From: Solanum dulcamara
Lineage: Eukaryota; Streptophyta; Magnoliopsida; Solanales; Solanaceae
NCBI RefSeq assembly: GCF_947179165.1
Contig: NC_077238.1
Span: 79,575,757 to 79,639,756 of the forward strand
Direction of reading: 5' to 3'
DNA: 64,000 nt
In this document: one piece after another, positions 57,358 to 64,000 of the stretch
Layout of the letters: the number at the start of each line of letters is the position of its first letter
How positions within the stretch are numbered: position 1 is the stretch's first letter
Program-made: the position numbers and the translations under genes
Notes under the pieces: model-generated
The model's input: the letters and a program-made list of their open reading frames with translations, nothing else
What the model was told of the DNA's origin: nothing
Database searches by the model: none

Positions 57358-58767
57358 CTATCTAGTGATATGCTCGATAAATGAATCCAATTCCATTCGA
57401 GAAACACCCCCTTTCTCTGTGGACTGCCTCACGGTTTCTCCCAGTTCTTTTGCTCTTTTCCTAATCTCGTCTCCTTCTTCCGATGCCATTAACTTCCTCA
57501 CGACATTATCAACGGTGGATGCAGTGACCACCTCGTCGCGTTTCTGGTCCCACTCCTTAATGATGAGGCCTGTTTTCAATATTTCCGTCAACAAAAAACC
57601 ATTTTTGGGGTGGTCAGAGTGTGTAGGCCAAGCAATTATTGGGACTCCCAAAGTAATGGTCTCTACACAAGCAGTCCAGTCACACGCACTCAAGAACCCG
57701 CCAATAGATGAATGAGCCAAGATTTCTGTCTGTGGTGCCCAATCTCTTAGCAGTAACCCGATTCCATTTAATCTTTCCTCAAACCCTGCATGAAACTCAA
57801 ATTTTCTATAAGGGTCTTCCTTCATATAAATATCTCCATTATCAGGCTCGTTCAACAACCATATGAACTTTTGTTTGCTAAGCTCTAAACCCATGGCGAG
57901 CTCCTTGATTTGTTCATCAGAAAATGAAATCAATATTTCATAAGATACGAAAAGAACTGATTTTGGAGGTTGTTTGTCCAACCAATCCAAACAGGGGAAT
58001 CTGTTTTTTTCTTTCTTAATAGGCCGGAGAACCGGTCCTACTGCCCATTGCTTCTTGTTTTGTCCAATTCCAAGCAAGTCAATAAAAGTATTAGTACCTT
58101 CCATAACTTTGCTTGTATTATTGATGTCACCGGCGGAGCTATTCCCTATAAACTGAACTAGAAAAGATGATATCCGCATGATTTCATCGCAATACCATCC
58201 TTCAGAGGATGGTAGCCTTTGAAGTAGTTGTTGTTCAAGCGGGATAGGCAATCCCACAATAGGGAATATGTGATCACAATACATACCAAACGCCGAAATT
58301 ACAGGATTAAAGATATATGACTCTGCATTATGGAAAGATGAAATATCCTGAACATTATAAGACATTAGACAATCATGAATCATCACAACTCTTGTTGATT
58401 TAGACGAAATATCACGTAAGAAGGAAGTAGTGGACTCGCGAAGACGCATGCAAACATTCCACATTAAGTGGAAGTGTTTAGGTACTTCGCTCGGGATATC
58501 AGGGTCGAGCGGAGTAGTAGTCATTTGGAGGTCATGAAAATGAATTTTGACTAAATCGGAAGGATTTAACGCTGTGGCACGACTCCTGGTGTCATTATTG
58601 TAATTGGGTAGGCTGAGATAGTGAACAGAGAGACCATAAGAAGCGATTAAACAGGCAAATTGGAGAAAAGGGTCAAGATGGGTTTGAGTTTGGAATGGAA
58701 CCATGACTACAACAACTTCATCACCTAATTGTTGTTTCAAGTTTGCAAGATTCAGATTGTTATCCAT
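57358..58767 (-). CDS. UDP-glycosyltransferase, zeatin O-glycosyltransferase-like, with aberrant PSPG motif
   Basis: Single exon, 469 aa, typical length for family 1 plant UGTs. The N-domain has the acceptor-side His30 in VPFQTQTHLDPF and HDCLMSYNVQDISSF. PVISAFGMYCD, KKQWAVGPVLRPIKKEK, CLDWLDKQPPKSVLFVSY and the tail EGDEIRKRAKELGETVRQS...GGVSRMELDSFIEHI resemble zeatin O-glucosyl/xylosyltransferases (UGT93 type). The PSPG box spans residues 343-386. In it the usual HCGWNS reads ACDWTA (H19A, G21D, N23T, S24A of the motif), and the terminal Gln is His (SDHP). Glu27 and Asp43 are kept. The frame is otherwise clean with no stop, suggesting selection or recent loss. Activity and substrate are uncertain. 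Confidence 0.92.
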   Translation of the reverse strand: MDNNLNLANLKQQLGDEVVVVMVPFQTQTHLDPFLQFACLIASYGLSVHYLSLPNYNNDTRSRATALNPSDLVKIHFHDLQMTTTPLDPDIPSEVPKHFHLMWNVCMRLRESTTSFLRDISSKSTRVVMIHDCLMSYNVQDISSFHNAESYIFNPVISAFGMYCDHIFPIVGLPIPLEQQLLQRLPSSEGWYCDEIMRISSFLVQFIGNSSAGDINNTSKVMEGTNTFIDLLGIGQNKKQWAVGPVLRPIKKEKNRFPCLDWLDKQPPKSVLFVSYEILISFSDEQIKELAMGLELSKQKFIWLLNEPDNGDIYMKEDPYRKFEFHAGFEERLNGIGLLLRDWAPQTEILAHSSIGGFLSACDWTACVETITLGVPIIAWPTHSDHPKNGFLLTEILKTGLIIKEWDQKRDEVVTASTVDNVVRKLMASEEGDEIRKRAKELGETVRQSTEKGGVSRMELDSFIEHITR

Positions 58768-58890
58768 TGAAAAGATTTGTTTTTTTTTTTTGGATGTGGA
58801 AATGCTGATAAGGTTTTCTCAAGCAAATGCTGACCAGAGAGTATGGGATGAGGGCGAGAATGAGAGAGAGACTAAGCAAACAAAAAGGAG

Positions 58891-58901
58891 TTATTAAATA
58901 G
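58891..58901 (-). promoter_or_regulatory. Candidate TATA box of the intact UGT
   Basis: CTATTTAATAA on the minus strand lies about 125 bp 5' of the ATG. Match and position only. Confidence 0.35.
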
Positions 58902-60040
58902 GCGTTTGGCCATCAAAATAAAAAAGTAACCATATGGAGCCATGTTTCCATCTCTCATAACATTAAAACAGAAGTTGGGGTCAACAACAAGGATTGTTTT
59001 GAGTAGCCAGTATTTTTTCATAATTAATCTAGAGGTCTCGAATTTAATAGTTCTTGAATATGAAGTAATTTTTTTTTAAAAAGTATTTTATTCCTCAATA
59101 TAAATTTTTTTTATGCGAATTTAAATCTAATCGAACTTCTCTCGTATTAATAATTTTCACTATTGAAAGAAGCAACATGTGGTTGGCGCATTTATTTGGT
59201 TGATGACAATAATTGACATCTTTTTAGTTTAGTCGGTGGATAAAATAAATGAAATTATTTTTGTAAAAAATAAAAATTGGAAGAATATTTTTTAATATAA
59301 TAGTAAAAAGTGAAACAAGTATCAATAAGGTTTATGATGGAGTGATAAGTATTTCTTCATCCTTAAATAAAAGTGAGTTCCTTGGTTAAAGAATCGCTTT
59401 TGTTGAAAGGTGTTTTACCCTCAATTTAAATTTTTTTGACTTGAATCTAAATTTAGTCAAACTCCAATATAAATATCGAACACCACATGAAAAATAAAAA
59501 AAACACCTCTCGATTGCTTTCCAAAAGCCCAATGGACCTGAGAACATGCAGAAGAAGAAGCAACAGGTCACGAGACTCCATTGAATTGAACACATATCAT
59601 TTGGCTTCACCTAAATTTATTGGTGAAGTTTGTCTTCTTGCATACACTTGATTTTAAACAGGATGGCTGTTTCTACCTACCGTCCTCGATTTACTGAATT
59701 GTAAACACTATTAATTTTTTAAAACGTCAACAAACTATACTAACAGACAAATTAAAACTATTTTTAAAAAAAAAAAAAATGTCACGGCTTCAAAAAATTA
59801 CTTTACCTACTTTTTAATCCCTTTTTTTATTTAGATGCTACCAAGTTGGGCCATTAAAATTTGTGGCAGTCACATTGTGTTATTTCAAAAAAAAATAATT
59901 GTTAATTAAGGAATTCTTACATAATTGTTCAGGTGATAAAAAAAAAAAATCAACAAAATGGCCACAATGTATAATATATTAACATTGTATAAATAACAAT
60001 ATAATGTATCAATATTATGTAGATAGTGTATAATTATGTA
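58902..60040. other. Intergenic, no gene
   Basis: AT-rich. The 74-codon minus frame at 59386-59610 shows no recognisable domain. Nothing else stands out. Confidence 0.5.
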
Positions 60041-60050
60041 TTGATGATGT

Positions 60051-60340
60051 ATAAACTATATATTAGATATGTTATCATATGTATATATATTTATATACAT
60101 TATTGATACAATAAAATATACATTGCATATTAATATTTTTTTTAAATCCCAACAAACTCAAATCTTCTCTAAAGAGCGCCACAATTTTGATTAATATAAA
60201 CTATATATTAGATATGTTATCATATGTATATATATTTATATACATTATTGATACAATAAAATATACATTGCATATTAATATTTTTTTAAAATCCCAACAA
60301 ACTCAAATCTTCTCTAAAGAGCGCCACAATTTTGATATGA
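60051..60340. repeat. Near-identical 145-bp tandem duplication
   Basis: Unit ATAAACTATATATTAGATATG... (60051-60195) is repeated at 60196-60340 with essentially one difference in the poly-T/A stretch before AATCCCAACAAACTC. It includes AAAGAGCGCCACAATTTTGAT. Confidence 0.93.
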
Positions 60341-61560
60341 ACTCTATTAATATTTCAAGTTTTTTTAAATATACCATTAATGACTCGGAGAAGAAGACAA
60401 ATCAAAAAGGAAAAAACAATAGTTAAAAAAGCATTGCGCTTGAAATTGAAAATCGCCGAATGATCATTTTATGTAATTAGTAATAATTGAATTGTTTTAA
60501 ATAAGAAATTTTGACCCGACATTTTTGTCTAATTTTCTCAAGATAATAGCCAATGACTTTCTTAGGCACACTGAATTATGCTAATTTTTCTTAGTTGAAT
60601 TTGTATAGAACTATCAATATGGGTTAGTTCAGTTCATCCAGGTTAGTTTATATAGGCTTTGAAATTTTATGGGTCAAATTAAAATGACCCATTATTTTGA
60701 CGGACCAAAAAAAGTCAATCCAAACCACAATTATGTGGGCTATGGGCCGCACCGACAAACCCACTTTTTAAAAAAGAGTATATTTTTTATAATTTAAATT
60801 TTAAAATATTAACATAAATATCGACAAGATAATATTAAATGGTGTTTACTACTTGTTAATCAAGTCTCAAATTTATAAATAAAATAATCTTAATAATACT
60901 TATTAAGTTTGAATTCAATTAGAGATTTGGTTGTATAACTTCAATCTGAAATCATTGTCATTCTATATAAATATTTTGAATACGACCGTACAAGAAAATA
61001 TTTTTTACATTTGTGTTTTTGAATTTTGTAATATTCGGTTTAAGACTTTAAGTTTGAAGTTCTCTTGTTATTTTTAGTTATTCTATTTTATTTTTTATTC
61101 GGCCCATAGGCCGGCCCAACCTACATTGTTTAAGCTTTACAAACTGATGGATGTATTCAGGCCGAGCTAAAAAGTCTTATTTTTAAATGGGCTCTAAAAA
61201 TATTAGCCCACTCTTATCTAATTATGGGTTGGGTCGGACTGGACCAACAAGCCTAACCCTTATGTCACTACTCTAAATTTGTAATTGTTATTTTTTTTTG
61301 GTGCTCACATCAGAGTCTTGATTAAATTTGGATTGCACATTACACAACCTATTCTAGAGATAACACTCGACTAAATTCGAATTGAGTACTACAAGGCCTA
61401 TTCTGTGGTGGGAATTTCAATAGATTTTTTCTCCATACGAAGTCAAATCTAAAATCTCTAATTAAGAATAAAACAGTACTATTACTACACTACAAGTCTA
61501 CAACCCATGTAGTGCACAAGCGTAAGCTTTACTTTTGTCAAAAACTGAAAAATTGCTTGG
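60341..61560. other. Intergenic, hAT-like debris
   Basis: No gene. From about 60620 (TATGGGTTAGTTCAG) to 61275 there are GGGCCG, GGCCCA and GGTTGGGTCGG-type subterminal motifs of another hAT-like element; clear termini and TSD were not found. Confidence 0.4.
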
Positions 61561-61562
61561 TC

Positions 61563-61655
61563 TGGCCCATAATTCAACCATGTTTTGGAGGGCAGTAGTG
61601 TTGGGCAACTAAATGGGCCGTGGCTTGGCCCAATATATGAAATAAAACCCTAGTT
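61563..61655 (+). promoter_or_regulatory. Site II plus telo-box promoter-like cluster
   Basis: TGGGCC/GGCCCA site II elements occur at 61563-61569, 61614-61619 and 61627-61632, then a TATA-like AATATATGA and the telo-box AAACCCTA at 61645-61652, with a second AAACCCTA at about 61696. This combination is typical of plant promoters for ribosomal protein, translation and snoRNA genes. No matching coding gene follows. Confidence 0.5.
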
Positions 61656-62340
61656 CCAGTCTCTTAGTAGTATATTTACAGCTCCAAGGCTTAGAAACCC
61701 TACACACCACTTCTCCTTTGTTCTATTCCTCCTATATGTGGTTTTTTTTTTATGTTATTCGTAATAATCTCTATTTTCATCTGAATTATTCTCTTGCCTT
61801 TGAATTAAAAAACCATTGAAATAATTAAGGATATGGTTTTATTTCTCTGCATTTTAATGCAAAAAAAAGGCAGAAATTTATTGCAGGAAAGTTGAGTCGC
61901 TTCACCCGTATTGATTTTACTAGGTGCAGTGAATTTACATCCTGTTAAATCTTCTTTTTCTTTTTGTGAAATTTTATTTTTATTATTATTGGGGTTTTTC
62001 CTATGATGGCATGAAATCTTTGAGACCTGAATTCTATATTTTGATGAAAACTACAAGCAATTTTTCTGAGGATTTTACCCCATTGTTTTTATTTGATTTG
62101 ATTTGATTTATCTTCTGTTCTTTGTTTTTTTTTCTTTTTCATTTACTAAAAAAATGATTTTAGTAACTAATAAAGGTGCATTCACGTGAGATTGCCTATG
62201 CACCGGATTATTTTTTAAAAAAATGATGATATTGAGATGATATGATGATCGCACTGGGCTCTGAGCAGTTTATGAAGACTGTTTATCTTGATGCACAATT
62301 GCAGCCTAGAAAGCTATAGCTGATCATTCTCAATAATTTC
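61656..62340 (+). other. Possible transcribed unit of unknown product
   Basis: The region downstream of the promoter-like cluster contains a hairpin GGTGCAT...ATGCACC (62194-62225), an ATGATGA/CTGA pair reminiscent of snoRNA boxes C and D (62223-62229 and 62261-62264), and a 25-codon frame at 62242-62319 (MMIALGSEQF...). None is sufficient to name a gene. The box spacing is short for a snoRNA and no terminal stem is clear. Confidence 0.25.
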
Positions 62341-62569
62341 AAATTTTGATAATAATTGTTGTTAATAAATATGAAAGTTGATTATTGGAACATTTTACTC
62401 AAATGTGATACTTGAACCCCAACTCATATCATTAATGACAGTAATGTTATTAGTTAGATTTATCAATTATTGGTTTAAGTGAAAAGATAAAACATTGGAG
62501 CTGGCTATGTTAGTGAAATAATCAAATGTCAGTATATCCATGTTATGTTAGATGAAACAAAAACAAAAA

Positions 62570-62640
62570 AAATTCTCATTACAAAGGAAGACATATATAT
62601 TCTGCAAACATTATCATACAACGTCTTTGAAACAATACCT
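62570..62640 (-). pseudogene. Fragment matching the UGT 3'UTR
   Basis: ATTACAAAGGAAGACATATATATTCTGCAAACATTATCATACAACGTCT is homologous to 57221-57275 next to the stop of the intact UGT, judged by its shared blocks ATTACAAAGG, GAAGACAT and ATTCTGC. No UGT coding sequence accompanies it. Confidence 0.5.
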
Positions 62641-62936
62641 CTCGTACATTTCGTTAGAATGATAATACTAATAACAATAGCTCAAGAACATCTTAATTGC
62701 TACCCATTTGTAAGTGACACTGATATGATGTTAAAAATTAGTCCTGGTAAAGTAGATGATTCTAAAACGAACAGCTCATTCAACAGCACAAGGATGATTC
62801 AATACCTGATTAGTAGTATAGGAAACTTGACATTGCTCCAACTAGCATGCTAAGTATCTAAGGCATCCCCAGCATACTACCAGATAGTGTACATTTTGAA
62901 CTTTGAGTGGTGACAAGATTGAATAAAGCTGGTAAA

Positions 62937-63166
62937 CTATCTAACACTAATTGAACTACTTTGGGGCATTGGTAGTTCAAGGATAATCAGGAACAAACAA
63001 CTTTCTGATTGTCTGATATACTGGACTTCTCCATCCATAAGCTGTAGGATTCTTCTGCACATGCTTAGGCCTAAGCCTTCTTGAGATACCCATCGACTGC
63101 TATGGAACATATCTTGTATCAAGTCGGGAGGAAGACCTTCACCAGGGCAAACAATCCTTTTCCACG
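62937..63166 (-). pseudogene. Phytochrome B-like C-terminal exon fragment
   Basis: The minus strand encodes [60 protein letters not shown] and [13 protein letters not shown] then stop. This is the end of the histidine-kinase-related domain of a phytochrome, closest to PHYB ([22 protein letters not shown] in relatives). The reading frame is intact but begins abruptly before RIVCPGEG without a recognisable acceptor. No other phytochrome exon is seen within the 830 bp that remain. It is either a duplicated fragment or the last exon of a gene lying mostly outside the window; I favour a fragment. Confidence 0.8.
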
Positions 63167-63450
63167 AAAACAGTAGGAAAAATCAAACAGCAAACTGAGA
63201 CAGTAATATGATACCAAACAGCATTAAAATGCTGAAAAAATTAAACCTAAAAGTTATGATTGTATTGACACCTTCATCGATCGAGAGCCCTAGTTGACAA
63301 CCAAGAAAGCTAATCAAGTGTACTAGTAAAACACCATCATATGCAGCATATGGTACACTTCTAAAAAGAATACTTTAGCAGTTACTATAAACAAAGTAGT
63401 GCATCCAATCACCATTAAAAAAAAATCAGATTAAACTTCAAATCAAAAGC

Positions 63451-63554
63451 TTAAGCTCTTGATCCTCCTATCTCAGCTTGAAATGATAGTGTCCATGAAC
63501 TAACATTTTGAGGTAGGAAATCATATGTTTCTTCATCAAACACAAACTTAAAAG
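63451..63554 (-). CDS. Possible terminal exon of an unidentified gene
   Basis: A good acceptor (CTGTCTTTCAG) at 63555-63565 is followed by a 33-codon phase-2 frame FKFVFDEETYDFLPQNVSS, WTLSFQAEIGGSRA, then stop at 63451. The composition is ordinary for protein, unlike the AT-rich frames nearby. I do not recognise the family. Upstream exons would lie beyond 63.6 kb or outside the window; none could be confirmed. Confidence 0.3.
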
Positions 63555-64000
63555 CTGAAAGACAGAGACAAGACCATTGGTAGTTCCGAAGTTAAAAGAG
63601 ATAACAAATCAATGGAAGTAGTGTACTGATGATTTTTTTATCAATCTCAAGTTAACATTTTACGGTTATATTTGTATCTTATCCAGGGCCATAATCTTAT
63701 ATTAACGTGTTTTATTACCTTATACATAGTCAGAACTTGTAGTGTGCTTCTCGAGTCAAGTCAGAAGGATGAACACACTTGTGTTTGTCCTTTTAATGCC
63801 AAAAAGGTGCAGGACCAAGAACTTTTAATAAATAGAAGTGAGGAGCTTTTATGTAATTTTGAGAAGGATTAAAGGCATGCAATTTGTAGATAGAAAAGCA
63901 TTTGGAAGTTAAGGAAAATGTTCGGGAGTCCAATATGCTGATCAAATGATAAAAGTCAAAGAGCAAAGGAAGGTGGCTAAATGCTACACCCCAAGAAAAG

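Noticed and set aside
62223..62264. Box C/D snoRNA gene
   Set aside because: The C and D boxes are only about 31 bases apart and there is no convincing terminal stem or D'/C' pair; kept only as a question within a finding.
1..64000. CRISPR array, bacterial operon, prophage or organellar insertion
   Set aside because: No regularly spaced identical repeats, no prokaryotic coding density or ribosome binding sites, and no rRNA or tRNA genes were seen; all genes are plant nuclear type with spliceosomal introns.

Overview
The window is plant nuclear DNA, very probably from a Solanaceae species (Solanum, Nicotiana or Capsicum type). The evidence is AT-rich intergenic DNA, GT-AG introns with plant codon usage, three copies of the Au SINE, several (TTG)-tailed TS-SINE/RTE-LINE 3' ends, many hAT and Tourist-type MITEs, and gene models that match solanaceous families (a tobacco-type cell-wall invertase inhibitor, a ZIP6 transporter). 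There is no bacterial or organellar gene content, no CRISPR array and no tRNA or rRNA gene that I could see.

Layout. 1-7.1 kb is intergenic and transposon-rich: a Tourist-like MITE, an Au SINE and a Helitron-like tandem pair with an odd GACCCGA-rich core. 7.16-9.99 kb (+) is a four-exon desiccation-related, ferritin-like secreted protein (PCC13-62 type). 11.96-12.47 kb (+) is an intronless invertase/pectin methylesterase inhibitor. 14.94-15.86 kb (-) is a two-exon conserved plant membrane protein of unknown function. 17-24 kb is a repeat desert with the 3' end of a Ty1/copia element. 24.53-26.40 kb (+) is a two-exon ZIP6 metal transporter. 28.31-30.80 kb (-) is a three-exon group IIc WRKY factor. 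35.53-41.76 kb (-) is a six-exon prefoldin subunit 3, with a LINE fragment in its second intron.

42.3-58.8 kb is a rearranged UGT (zeatin O-glycosyltransferase-like) locus. It has one intact gene (57.36-58.77 kb, -) whose PSPG motif has lost several normally invariant residues, one copy split by an insertion, and a short 5' remnant. The flanks are segmentally duplicated, and one copy is interrupted by a complete but decayed Ty3/gypsy chromovirus (46.25-51.93 kb). Next to it is a 1.83-kb hAT-like element with an exact 8-bp target duplication that carries two exons of a leucine carboxyl methyltransferase 1 gene, in the manner of a Pack-type transposon. A dihydrodipicolinate synthase fragment lies at 54.5-54.8 kb. 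The last 5 kb holds a promoter-like block (site II plus telo-box) with no clear gene, a phytochrome-B-like C-terminal exon fragment, and a possible terminal exon of an unidentified gene.

The intact genes are unrelated housekeeping, regulatory and metabolic genes and form no pathway or cluster. The unusual biology is mainly in the mobile elements and in the UGT family. All gene identities are from recognition of protein families by eye; no database search was run.
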